Shown: piece after piece, positions 1 to 12,363 of the stretch | Numbering within the stretch: position 1 is the first letter of the stretch | How the letters are laid out: every line of letters starts with the position of its first letter | Assembly: GCA_905182995.1 (NCBI GenBank) | Contig: CAJJDP010000003.1 | Location: forward strand, 129,820-193,819 | Direction: 5' to 3' | Length of the DNA stretch: 64,000 bases | From: Paramecium octaurelia | Taxonomy: Eukaryota > Ciliophora > Oligohymenophorea > Peniculida > Parameciidae | Notes under the pieces: generated by a model | What the model was told of the DNA's origin: nothing | What the model saw: only the letters and a program-made list of their open reading frames with translations | Database searches by the model: none | Made by a program: the position numbers and the translations under genes

Positions 1-6
1 ATTAAT

Positions 7-526
7 ATGAGCGCTAAAAAGAATACAAATCAATTCGAAGAAGGTTCAGAGGAGGATTAAATCAAAAAAAAAGTAAAAAAAAATGAAGAGCAAAAGAAAA
101 GTAATGATAAGAATGACGACGAATTTGAAGTCGACTCAGAATAGGAGGAAGACGAAGAAATTGAAGATGATGGTAATTAATTCTAACTATAATTTAGGTA
201 TCCAAACCTCTTCACATTCCAGCATAGATGTTTAGGCTTATTTATAACAAAGAGACTAAATTCCTGATAGTGATGATGATGAAGAAGAAGATGAGGATGA
301 CAATAAACAAAAACAAAAGAAATAAACTCAAACCAAATAAAAATAATAGAAAGTATCTAAGAAAAAGTAGGATGATGAAGATGATGATGATGATGAAGAT
401 AGTGATGATGATTTAGAGGATGAAGATGAGGAAGAAGATGATGATGATGATGAAGAAGATGAAGATGAAAAACCACCTTAAAAGAAATAAAAAGTTTAAT
501 AATAATAGAAGAAAAAAAAATAATGA
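7..526 (+). CDS. Acidic, lysine-rich low-complexity protein
   Basis: The frame runs from ATG at 7 to TGA at 524-526 and is 164 residues after removal of a 25-nt intron (about 173-197, GTAATT...TTTAG). Many internal TAA and TAG codons are read as Gln. The protein has a basic Lys-rich N-terminus, a middle and C-terminal part dominated by long Asp/Glu runs, and a Lys/Gln tail. This composition is typical of nucleolar or chromatin-associated acidic proteins, but no domain is recognisable, so a nuclear role is only inferred. The gene lies at the window edge, and a longer 5' end outside the window cannot be excluded. Confidence 0.75.
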
Positions 527-634
527 TGATTTTTTCATAAAATCTATTTATGTATTTTAATATTTTTATTTTGCCTTGAAATAATCTGCTCTTGCAAATA
601 TTACAAAAATATATTGCTAATTTTGTTGTCATAA

Positions 635-1409
635 TCATTCATATTAATTCAATAACTATTATTAAATAGCATAGTGTTTAATATTCTATTGTTCATCTAC
701 ATCTCTTAGTCTCTATTGATAATTAGATCGCAAATGATTGGGCACTATTTGATCGACGCCTCCCCTTTATTCTCCAGTCAAAATATTAAACCCAGTATTT
801 CCTCTTGCATCCAAATTATGTGCCCTCACAAATTACCTCACTTTTGCCTTGTCATCATATTGTCTCAATAAATTGCCCTATTCACTGTTATCATATTTTA
901 AAGTAATTGGATTATAAGCCAGCCTGAACAAAACAATAAATTCCTCATTTACCCATTTGAATTTCTTTTCCCTTGAGTTAATTATTGAGTGTGACTCATT
1001 AGTTTTACTTAATCTTTTGTCTCCACCTTCTCTTAGTAATCCCACTTTCTCGTTTCTCTATCCAACCCCTCCCATCTCTTTCTTTCTATGATCTTTTCTC
1101 TCTGCCAAACCTCGTGCTCTCTTTGCTTTTTATCTGCTACTGCAAAGTCTTTGTCAAATCGCTCATTTTCTAAAATTACTCTATCCATACCTGGAACATA
1201 TAAGGTAGATTAAGGAGGTGCCTGATGAATCAATGTTCCAACCCCCAATCCTCTCGCCTCAAATCCAACTGTTTTACTATTGTATGTTTAAATTACCTCT
1301 CAAATCGATCCTACTCTTCTCTATTCTATCCTTGTCTCGCAACGCTTCCTAATTATCAGTTTAATTTAAGTACTCTTTCTTGTCTTGTCCTTGGCTATAT
1401 GTTAATCAT
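635..1409 (-). CDS. Conserved hypothetical protein, charged and helix-rich
   Basis: Minus-strand gene, 230 residues after three introns of 25, 28 and 29 nt; ATG at 1409-1407 and TGA at 637-635. The first half is rich in Glu, Arg and Lys and looks helical. The second half contains motifs such as NARGNTGFNILTGE and GGVDQIVPNHL, which read like a conserved globular or ciliary-associated protein rather than low-complexity filler. I do not recognise the family. Its start codon is only 29 nt from the start codon of the divergent MORN gene, so the two probably share a promoter region. Confidence 0.75.
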
Positions 1410-1438
1410 TAATATAATAATTTATTAACGAATATCAT
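1410..1438. promoter_or_regulatory. 29-nt divergent start-to-start spacer
   Basis: The two flanking genes start at 1409 (minus) and 1439 (plus). All shared upstream signal between the start codons is packed into 29 AT-rich bases. No specific element is recognisable, so a shared promoter is inferred from layout alone. Confidence 0.35.
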
Positions 1439-2488
1439 ATGGGAGGATCTTGCTGTAAAGATGACACTTTAGAAACTAACAAAGAAATTAGAAATCCCCC
1501 CAATAAGCCAATATTCACACATGCTGACAACCTGCCTCCCAGAAGTGAATAAAATAAATCAAATCAGGAAATCAGAACCCAACTTCTGAAACCAACTATC
1601 GAAATTCAAAATCAATAAGTTCAAATCCCTGTCATACACAATGGATTGGTGAAAGAAATGCTTGCCAAATTAGGCGAATATCAGATCCCTTCGTCCATAA
1701 CAAATGAAGGTTTAGATGTTACACCTCCTGTCCAATTTGATGACGGTTCAATCTACGTCGGAGGCCTAAAGAATGGCTTGTTTTAAGGCTATGGAGAAAT
1801 CTATTGGGATGACGGAACTCATTACTGTGGCCAATTCAATAAAGGGACTAAATCTGGTCACGGCAGATTGATATTCACTGATGGAGATACATATGTATAA
1901 AAACTAAACTTAATAAGGAAGGTGAGTGGCTGGATGATAAGTAACACGGAAAAGGAAAATATTGGTACTCAGATGGAGGCGTATATGATGGAAGATTTCT
2001 AAATGATTTAAAAGTAAGCCTAAATAAACTTATTGATTTTTAGAACGGATTTGGCAAAGAAGTTTTGGCTAATGGAGAAACATACGAAGGAGATTTTTCA
2101 AATGGAGCAAGACATGGAAAAGGAAAATTGATTTTGGCTGATGTGGTCTTTGAAGGTCAATTTGAAAAGGGGTAAATGGTTGACGGAGAATATAAATGGA
2201 ACGATGGAAGAAAATATAGGGGTTAAATTAAAGGAACTAAAATACATGGCCATGGAGAATTTTGGTTTCCAGATGGAAGATACTACAAGGGTACTTTGAT
2301 TGATTCAAATAATCTTAGGCAATTGGGTTGAAGACTAAAAGGATGGACAAGGAGAATTTCATTATTCTGATGGATCAGTTTATGTTGGGGAATGGAAACA
2401 AAATAAATAAAATGGATATGGGAAATTTACAGACAAAAATGGAGAAGTAATAAATGGCTTGTGGGTAGACGGCAGTAAGGCAAAATGA
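1439..2488 (+). CDS. MORN-repeat protein with lipid-anchor N-terminus
   Basis: The protein has 322 residues after introns of 23, 30 and 28 nt; start ATG 1439, stop TGA 2486-2488. It begins Met-Gly-Gly-Ser-Cys-Cys, the classical signal for N-myristoylation at Gly2 followed by palmitoylation at the Cys pair. From about residue 100 to the end there are roughly eight MORN units (pattern Y-G-F/L-x-N-G-x-x-H-G-x-G, for example GHGRLIFTDGDTY). MORN arrays bind membranes or scaffold at the cell cortex. A paralog with the same architecture lies at 15965-17015. Membrane or cortical scaffolding is inferred; no enzyme domain is present. Confidence 0.88.
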
Positions 2489-2605
2489 AGGCTATAATTG
2501 TATTTTATTAACTTAATTGTTATAAAAATATTTGATTATTATTTCATCAAAATATAATAGATTAATTATATAATTAAGTTTAATCTATATGGGTTAAATT
2601 TTATT

Positions 2606-4449
2606 TCAATATCTTCTCTTTGGTGTATCATAAATTCGACTCTAAACAAAATTGATCTCCTCTTCTAAGGCTCTCTCTCTCTCTTTTCTTTCAAGTTCAG
2701 CCTCCAATTCTAATCTCTATATTCTCTCCTAACTTCTTTTCTTTTCATACTCTAAATCTCTCTCTATTTTCTCTAATTATCTACTTCTCTCTAAGCTTCT
2801 TCGCTAATTTTCTAATTGTTAAACTCTCAATTGAGACTCCCTAAGCTACTCTATTCTTTCTCTACTTTATCTCATCTCTTCTATATTACGCTCCTATTCT
2901 CTACTCTTTCTTAAGGCTTCCAATTAATCGACTCTCTCCCTACTCTTTTTCAACTCTGATAATTTTTCCTAGCTCCTTCTCAAATCCACTTCAGCTCTTT
3001 CTTTCTTTTGCTATTCTAACTTCTCCTAATAAGTTCTCTATTCCTCCATCCTTTTTCTTTATTTTTAAAGCTCTTCAATCCTCTCTCTAGATTTTTTCAG
3101 CTCCTCCATTTTATCATAATTATTCCTCTCTTATTCCAATTACATAAGCTTTTCTCTACTTTTTCTAAGATCTTCGAGACGTTCTCTACTTTTCCTTAGT
3201 TCTTCAATCTAAATCTGCCTTTCTCTGCTTTTTTTCAATTCTTCTATTTATTCCAACCTTTCCCTACTTTTCTTCAAATCTTCTAATTGATTTAACCTCT
3301 CTCTACTTGATTTCAACTCATATAATATTTCTCTACTTCTTTTTAAATCCTCTAGTTATTCACTGCTATTTTTTAAATCCTATACTTTTTCTCCACTACT
3401 TTTGAGTTGTTCTAATCTTACTCTACTATTTTTGAGTTACTCCAATCTTTCTCTACTTTATTTGAGATCTTCCAATCTTTCCCTACTATCTCTTAACTCT
3501 TCTAATTATTCAACTTTTTCTCTACTTTTCTTAAGTTCCTCTAAATATTCTCTACTTTTCTTCAGCTCTTCAACTCTCTCTCTGCTTCTTTAGAGATTAT
3601 TAAATTCTTCCTTTTCTCTTTCCAATTGAATTATTCTTTCTCTACTCCTTCTTAATTAATCTGTCAATTATCTCTCTTTTTAAAAATAATCTGGTGTAAA
3701 AGTAATTGCTTCTAATAATTCAGAATAATTGATCTTTCCATCAGCATCTTGATCAACTACTCTGAAAAAAGCAAGTAAATCATCAAAGGACAACCTAACT
3801 CCATTTTATCTCAAGAAATCTTAAAGTCTAAAAAGTAATATAAATTATCCTACGTTTCAATTGTAATATATCCTAATTATACTTGATCAATGCATCTGAA
3901 AGCATCAAGAGATGTGAAATCAGCACTTCCAGTCAAAATTTCCTACGCAGCTGAAATTGAACTAATCTAAAAAGGACGAAAAATACTTATAATTTTAGAT
4001 TTCTTAGTGGAGAACTTTAGAAAGTCCCCATTCGACTTCAGCTGGTAAAAATATATTAGTTTTAATAGAGTAGTGCTCTCTTTGTGATACAATATGCCTC
4101 AGCCTAGAATCCTCTTTAGGTAGGATGAACATAACAAAGCTATACTTTTATAATCATTAGCTTACTCTGGATATGTGATTCTACCATCTCTGTTCTAATC
4201 TAATTTCCTAAATAAATAATCAGCTTAAGCAACAGAAGCATTTATTTTGTTCTCATTTAAAAAATAACCCAAATCAGAAATAGTTAATTCGCCAGCTTTC
4301 TATTAATCTAATCTTTTGAATGCCGTGTAGGGTTCAAACAAACTTTGTTCAGCTAGGACTTGTCTATAAATTTCAGTTTTCTTCTCCCCTTCAGCAATAG
4401 TAGTAATTAAGTTAGCTAATCGTAATTAAGTTTTTTAAGAGAGGTACAT
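2606..4449 (-). CDS. EF-hand protein with long SRERLEEL-type coiled-coil repeats
   Basis: 588 residues after introns of 26, 25 and 26 nt; ATG at 4449, TGA at 2608-2606. The N-terminal ~220 residues hold four EF-hand-like units. Two have canonical Ca2+ loops (DQNRDGRITY and DQDADGKINYSE); the other two are degenerate. The remaining ~350 residues are an uninterrupted charged coiled coil built from repeats close to K-K/N-S-R-E-R-L-E-E/D-L. The layout suggests a Ca2+-responsive cytoskeletal or cortical filament protein; that role is inferred. EF-hand plus coiled-coil proteins of this kind are common in Paramecium, but I cannot name the family. Confidence 0.85.
2640..3660 (-). repeat. Coding tandem repeat, ~30-nt core unit
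   Basis: This part of the EF-hand gene encodes the coiled coil. The unit AGTAGAGAAAGATTGGAA (Ser-Arg-Glu-Arg-Leu-Glu) and variants recur about every 30-39 nt for around 1 kb. Unit length alternates between 10 and 13 residues. Both DNA and protein repeat, pointing to local duplication inside the gene. Confidence 0.8.
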
Positions 4450-4947
4450 GATTAATAAAATTTTATTATTCTTAAAATAAAAATTAAATGCTGTGTGTTA
4501 TCATTTCTGTAATATATCTCAATTAATTAATTAATTAATGAAATTCATTAGATATTCATTTTCCATGGCTGCCAAGTATCGTTCTTTATCATTTACTTGT
4601 TTGTCTATTTAAGATTTTTAATTGTGGAGATTATCTTTAACTATGATATGTATTTTATATGACTTGTAACTTAAGTTTATTATTCACATTTACTTTAATA
4701 ATTCTTGAGAGAGCTTTACTCTGATGGAAAGTGCAATTTATAAAGCAAATGAACAATGCTTCACAGTAGGTTTCCAATAAATGGTTATTCTAGAACCTTC
4801 AATGTTGATAAATTCTTTTTAGATCACATCCAATTGTCCCAATGTTTACGGTATTTCTGGGTCTCTAATATTATAAATAATATAATAGATGTCATCGATT
4901 ATATTTTGCATTATTTAATTATTTATAATACCGTTAATAATTTGATT
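4450..4947. other. AT-rich spacer, nothing recognised
   Basis: 498 bases between the EF-hand gene start and the MAP kinase start. A frame from 4756 is continuous with the kinase reading frame, but its translation is Ile/Leu-rich and unlike kinase N-termini. I treat it as upstream non-coding sequence; an alternative start inside it cannot be ruled out. Confidence 0.4.
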
Positions 4948-6181
<1,234 letters not shown>

Positions 6182-6593
6182 TCAATAATATAATACATCA
6201 CTTTTGTTAATCATCACAATAGTATTATATATAGATATTAACATTTTTGTATATAATGAGTTGTAATAGGATTGAATAATGTATAAGATCTGTTTAGTTT
6301 TTCACATCTAAGTAAGAACCATTAGGAATTTCCACAATAAATATAGAAATAATATCAAGAACAAAATAAGTTGCCTTGAAGCAAAAAAACAATTTATGAA
6401 GTAAAATTGTGATATCATTTAGTAAGAATATTGTATGATAATTCTCAACTAATTTCAAATTTACATTAATTTTAAGGGGTTCCAACACTTATGTAAATTT
6501 TGGAATTTATGGTTACCTAATTATGGTTAATTATTTATTTCTAGTTAATGAATAGGATTAATAATATAATTATTAAATAAAGTAAATTAAATA
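6182..6593. other. AT-rich spacer, nothing recognised
   Basis: About 410 bases between the kinase stop and the cyclin start, on the same strand as both. Short frames on the minus strand are weak and not supported by any motif. Confidence 0.4.
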
Positions 6594-8458
6594 ATGTCAT
6601 CCAAAAGTTATGATCGATAAAAAATTTCGAAGATCGAAGCTAGTGTTGGTCTAACAAAAGAGCAGTATGAAAAAAAATATTTATTTCATCGTTTAAAAGA
6701 GAGATTTTTACACAGCTCTGATTTATCATTAGAGACAATCACTCCAGAAGGACATGAAAATATTTATATTCCAATGGATATTCAAACTCCAACTCAAGCT
6801 GATGGTCTTAGTTATGAGGATGAATAGGCCCTAAGAATGCATGGAGCTCAAATATGTTTTCAAGCCTGCAGTCACTTAAAATTACCTTTAACTACTGCCA
6901 TTACAAGTTTAGTGATTTATCACAGATTCTTTGCAAAGTAAATTATGATTTTAGGTGTTAGGAATTCTTTTGTTGATTACGATTATCGTGAAATTTCAAT
7001 GGCTTCCATATATTTGGCAGGCAAAGTAGAGGAAACAGTGCTGAAAACTTGGTACATTGCCAGTACTTTTAGCTCTGTATTTTAGAAGCAAAAATAGACT
7101 CCGTTGTAAGAATCATATTGATATTTAATAGGGACATAATAATAAAATAGGAGAAATTAATACTTAGGGAACTTGGGTTTGAATTATTTAGAGTTTCAGA
7201 TCATCCGCACAAGTTCATAGAATCATTTTATCATTTTATTAAGGTCGACAAGCAGGTAGCTCAAAAGGCATGGTGTTACTTGAACGACTCATACATGACT
7301 GATTTATGTGTACATTTTCCACCCTAAGTTATTGCAGCAGGAGCTCTGTATTTAGCATTGAGGATCTGTAATCATTCAATGCCTTCTTAACCATGGTGGA
7401 TTCTATTAGAAGCTACTTTGGATTAGATTGAGTAAGTGGCTGCAACTATATATAATATATATGAATTCGAAAAGATTGATTTTCGATAGGCAAGAAGAAT
7501 TCTAGCAAAAGCCAATAGAGTAGCTTATGTAATTTAACATAGTGAAATTTATGGGATTCCAGAGAAAATTGAAAAGCCATTAGAAGCTATTAAATCAACC
7601 CCCTAATAATAATAAGAATAACAATAAAATACTAAAGTAGAATAATAAAAATCACCAGTCGATAAGAAAAGCATGAAAAAAAGAAGTAGGTCTAATGAAA
7701 AAAAAAGTAAGGATAAAAAGAATAAATCTGAGAAAAAGAAGAAGAAAGATAAGGATAAAAAGAAAGAAAAAAAAGACAAGAAAAAGAAGTAACTATATAA
7801 TTACTATATTATTAGAAGTAGATCTAGAAGTAAGTCAATTGAAAAAAAATAATCAAAAAAAGATAAGAAAAAGGATAAAAATAAAAAAGAATTAGAAGTC
7901 TCAGAAAAAACTAAAACGAAAGATCCAGAATAGGTGATCTAATAGGATAGAACTTAAGTTGAATCCAAAATGGAAATTGAGACACCAAATGACTGCAATA
8001 ACAATATAAAAAGCAACAATAATAATATCTAGTAATCAAGCACAGGTAACGAATTAAAAAAGGATGACTAATTGTGCCAAAAACCTATTGCTGAATAGAC
8101 AAATAATGAACCAAATCCTTAAGCATAACATGTTATTAATGACGTTTAGTAGCCACAATAATTGCATGATGAAAAAGATTAATTGAAAGTGTAATTGCCT
8201 TTATAGAGTAAATAGGATTTGATTGCTTAAATAAAAGCAATTCTAAAAACTTAATAATTATAGAAGGAGAAAGAAAAAGATTAAGATAAAGAAAAGGAAA
8301 AAGAGAAGGAAAAAGAAAAAGAAAAGGAAAAAGATGAAGATGAAGAATAGTCTCCAGATGAATTAGATTCAGAAGAAGATGAACAATTAAAAGCACTTAA
8401 ATTAAAAAGTAACTTTACATTAATTTTTCTAGTGTTAGCAAAAAAGCGAAACGAATGA
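6594..8458 (+). CDS. L-type (transcription/splicing) cyclin
   Basis: 597 residues after introns of 24 (6938-6961), 21 and 26 nt. Residues ~60-330 form two cyclin folds, with the signature ISMASIYLAGKVEET in the first box and ELGFELFRVSDHPHKF in the second. This is the pattern of cyclin L/K/T, which partner CDKs of the CDK9/11/12 group at RNA polymerase II and in splicing. The C-terminal half is a Lys/Arg/Ser-rich then Gln- and Glu-rich tail, like the RS tail of cyclin L. The extreme 3' end is ambiguous: an intron-like stretch near 8419-8442 could shift the last few codons, but the unspliced frame gives an exact multiple of three. Confidence 0.88.
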
Positions 8459-8613
8459 TGAGCTCTGTAATATAAGTTTAAAGAATATATATATATTTAA
8501 CCTATCTTTATTTCAAATTATTTATATTAAATTGTAATTCTAATTAACATAAATATTCCTGAGTAATTGCTCCAATTTGAATAAAGTTATCAAAACAGAA
8601 AAATTAATTAAAT

Positions 8614-9320
8614 GAATACTTTTACTTACTAATATAAACAAGGTGGTATCAAAATAAATTACATCATCATCTTATGATTTTCCTAGAATTCCACTTAATG
8701 ACTATTCTTAAACTATCGAATTTATAAACAGAGATGGGGTACAACAAGAGTTTGATCTTTAGCCTTTAAGCATAAGCCATTTGAGAATTATCAATTTACT
8801 AATTTTTCTTAAACTAGTATAATTATCTTATTTCAGAAAATCTGGAATTAGAAAGTATTTGGGAGATTAGTTCTTTTTATTTAAATAAATAGAATTTTAT
8901 ATGATCAGTTATAATTTTTAATTTAAAAGAAACTAATATTAAATAAAATAAAATAAGAACATTATCATTCTCTTCATTATTGAATAGAAAATAACTTAAA
9001 AATTTTCATAAAAGTGTTCAATCAATCGATTTAAATAGAAATCCACCAGAGAAATGTATGTATTATTTAAATAAACATAAAAAGATATATTTTTCTTCTT
9101 ATAAAATCCTGAATAATCACTGATTATCTAAAATCACAATCAAAAATTATTATTAATGTTAATATTTAATTAGATTCAGTTTAAAGATTAATAACAATGT
9201 TTAACATATTAATTGAAACTGAATTAAATATTAGCTTTTCATTTAAGTTTTTGTATAATTTTTATTTAAATATTATAATCCAAATTTTAGAAATAAATTG
9301 TCTTTACGTTAATGTTTTGA
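8614..9320 (+). pseudogene. Possible decayed gene or chance frame
   Basis: A TGA-free frame runs to 9318-9320 and its first ~60 codons read like protein (for example IPLNDYSQTIEFINRDG and QQEFDLQPLSISH). The nearest ATG (8614) is in a different frame, separated by 'GTGGTATC' with no intron of normal size. The rest becomes very AT-rich. Either a frameshifted gene remnant or a chance open frame; expression data would decide. Confidence 0.25.
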
Positions 9321-9409
9321 AGATCACAAGTTTCTTCACGAAAGTTGCTAAAAATTAAATTTTTCGTTATAATGTAATGAACTCATTAATTATAATATTA
9401 TTATATTAA

Positions 9410-10376
9410 TCAATAATGAAATAATTCGGCTATAAATCCTTTAAAAAGGATATCAAAAATAAGATCGTCTGCTTGATTATTTAATTAAGTTGCTAAATCT
9501 AAGCAAAAAATCATTCTTTGGATTATATTTTAGTAAATTTCTTGTTTGAGTTAGAATTCAGAATACTGTTTTTCAATTTATTCAATCTCATTTTATAGAT
9601 ATGCTATTATTTGAATTTTATTTTATTAACTACTTTTACCTGAAAAGCAATGAGCTTTAAGGATCTATTGAGTAGGTACTTTCCAGAGTTTATTGAAGAT
9701 CTTTTACATAAAATGTGTTCGAATGGATTTTAGATGGACATCCCATGATTCTAATTTAGAGATCATAAATTTATGGGGTTTATTTCCTTTAATTCTAAAA
9801 GAGTGATTGACTTTTTTTTAGTTTTTATCATTAATTTTAGGGACTTATATAATTTATAGATAGATACTTGACTTAAATTTGTTCAATTGCAATTTATTGG
9901 CGTAATCCAATACTTTAGAAAATAAATCAGATCCTCCAATCACTTTACTTTTGATTGAGCTCTTAAATTCAAATAAAATGTCATATTATTACTACATTGA
10001 TATTGGTTTGAATTGTAATGTTTATTGCTACCCTGTAGTAAATTAATCCTCCATGTCCATATTATCGATAAAGGGGAATTCTTATCTTAATAATGCAGAT
10101 ATAAATACCAATAGGTATCAATTTGTTCATCTCAAAATCAATATCAGAAAATGCAAAGTTATTAGTGTCTCCGAAATTAAAGTATTCATCTACAAATGAG
10201 TGTTCTTCTGGTATTCGGAACTAATCAGCTTAAAATATGCTTGCTTCTGAATATTGTGTCATTCCATTTAAATTGTGATTCACCAATAACAAAAAAAAGC
10301 AAATCAATTGCATCAATGTAGCTGAATCAAGCTTTTTCCCTTTTTTCCAATCCTGACTTTCTTTTAAATTTAGCAT
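9410..10376 (-). CDS. Hypothetical protein with N-terminal hydrophobic segment
   Basis: 311 residues after one 31-nt intron; ATG at 10376, TGA at 9412-9410. Near the N-terminus (about residues 20-36) is a hydrophobic stretch (LMQLICFFLLLV) that could be a signal anchor, after a short basic head. The central part contains IPEEHSFVDEYFNFGD followed by an Ile-rich region. No family is recognised. The frame is accepted because the spliced length divides by three and codon use looks like the neighbouring genes. Confidence 0.6.
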
Positions 10377-10814
10377 GTTATTAATTATAAAGTATAAATA
10401 ATTTCTAAAATCATTTTAAAACTTAATCAATAAATAATCTAATCATTTTAAAGGATCTCTTTCTTTTTATTATATATTTTCATATCAATATTAAATGAAC
10501 TACAATTAACTAGATTTAAACAAGAATTGTAATACTATAAAGAAGTTTTAAATATTGATTTATTTTAATAATGGTTTATTAATCAATTTTCATAAATAAA
10601 ATTTAAAAGGAAGACATAATTGGATGAATAATATGCTTTTTCGAATAAGCAATATTTTATAAATCTCTTTCATTTGGAAAATAAATACAACTATTAAAAT
10701 TATTATTTTCTAAATCATTATATAATAAAATGGAGTATTTTAGAGCATTAAAAAAGAGAACAACAACTTAATCACAATTATTGAATGATGAAATATTTAA
10801 ACTAATTCTTAATT
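10377..10814. other. AT-rich spacer, nothing recognised
   Basis: About 440 bases between two minus-strand genes. A 34-codon plus-strand frame near 10730 is too short and overlaps the RING gene end; not called. Confidence 0.4.
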
Positions 10815-11349
10815 TCATTATTATTAACTTTTGAAGTGCTCTTTAACATCAAATTTACAATTTGGACATTTGCTGGCCTTTTAAAACCAAGGAACTATAC
10901 AGTCCTCATGAAATATATGATTGCATGGCAATTTCATTATTATTTCACCTTTGGCTTTATGAGAAATGAGTACCTTTGGCAAAGTCCTTAATACAAATTG
11001 AACAATTCTTAGATGATTTTCCCATTTTCATTTTTTTGATTTATCCTACAAATTGTTCTTCTAATTTATTTTCTTCATTTTTCAGATCCTCTTGTTCAAA
11101 CTCAAATCTCTCAAATTCATCAGACTATATAAATTATATGCTAAGCAATTACAATTAATCTATTAAAGGTCTCAAGTGACATTCCCTAAATGGGGCATTC
11201 TTAATTAATTTATAACTGTTACAATCCATCTTTCCGTCATGACGATATCCATTAGTGTATACGGCAGCCCATTCGTTATTCCAATCTATAAAATCAAGAT
11301 TATATTTCCCGGATGGATTCATTTTAATTGGTCGATCATTACCTTTCAT
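10815..11349 (-). CDS. RING-H2 finger protein, probable E3 ubiquitin ligase
   Basis: 171 residues after a 19-nt intron; ATG at 11349, TGA at 10817-10815. The C-terminal ~55 residues form a RING-H2 finger: CSIC, then [10 protein letters not shown] and CPNC in the expected spacing (C-x2-C ... C-x1-H-x2-H-x2-C ... C-x2-C). Such fingers recruit E2 enzymes for ubiquitin transfer. The N-terminal half has a conserved-looking block ([10 protein letters not shown]) and then a charged coiled coil. No transmembrane segment is present, so a soluble ligase is likely; substrate unknown. Confidence 0.85.
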
Positions 11350-11700
11350 TTTATAAAATATCAATAATAATGAAAAAAAATGATAAAATATGATTTATGA
11401 ATTCATATTTTATTTTTAAGGCAATCTTAAATTGTAGAGGAATCGACTGATAGAATTTTTGTAAAGAATTATTAGATGTAATAAACAAATAGAATTTAAT
11501 GCGTTCTTTCATTTTAAATTCATCGCTTTGTTGATAAACATTTTTCAATAGAAAAATGATTTTGATAGATGAATTTATGGAGATTTGCTTTTAATAAAAC
11601 TACTGGATAGAATGGGAAATGATTTTCAAATAAATTCTTTATTTAATGAGAATTAAGAACCTACTATAGTTAATTTTATATATAATTATATAATTTTAAG
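11350..11700. other. Divergent AT-rich spacer
   Basis: Lies between the RING gene (minus) and a membrane-protein gene (plus). Presumed to hold both promoters; no specific element is recognised. Confidence 0.35.
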
Positions 11701-12292
11701 ATGAGTGATGAGTTTCTAACTTGTGCTAAGATTATTGAGTTTTTCTGGCTACTCTTAACATTCGTTTTCTTCTTTTTTGCTGCTTATGCAAAATTTAGAT
11801 TGAAAAAGGATATTCATTTAGATATCGAGAATTTGAATTCGAATCACGCAGCAGTTAAATATTAAGTTCCTTCCTAATAGGGAGAGGCACAAGAGATTCA
11901 TATGGTAGATTAGAATGAGTAAAATTCTGGATAGTTATAATCAACAACTTAATAAAGCAGAGAACCACCTGTATGTTTTAAAATAAAAATTAGACAAAAT
12001 TAGAAGAATTTTACAAGAAGTCACTAAGTGTCACAAGTAAAATATTTCCACAATTGGCAATTGCTATTATTTGCATTTTAAACGGGGCAAGTCATGCTTT
12101 TGCAGTGGCTTGTGTTATATTATACTTTGTTTCTATCATTTTATTTAATATATTGCAAATTTAGGATTGTTTGGGGTCATAAGGAATGAAAAGTATTTTA
12201 AATTTATCATATTTTGAGATATGTTTAAGTTGTCAAGTAACATTTGGTTAGTTTGTTTATTCATCAATTATTTAGCTAGTTCATTATTTTGA
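11701..12292 (+). CDS. Hypothetical multi-pass membrane protein
   Basis: 180 residues if introns of 23 and 26 nt are removed. An N-terminal TM helix (FFWLLLTFVFFFFAAY, about residues 14-30) is followed by a Gln-rich loop, then two or three hydrophobic segments (LAIAIICIL..., ACVILYFVSIILF, WLVCLFINYLASSLF). The second intron would end in GAG rather than TAG, which is unusual, so the last ~40 residues are uncertain. It converges on the minus-strand gene ending at 12364. No family recognised. Confidence 0.55.
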
Positions 12293-12363
12293 TTTTTATG
12301 ATTTATATATATATATAATGGTTTTAAATAAAATAAATTAATAACAAAATTCTTAATACGATG

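Noticed and set aside
228-416. Met/Lys-rich frame in the first gene
   Set aside because: It is the other phase of the GAT-rich tract in the acidic protein gene.
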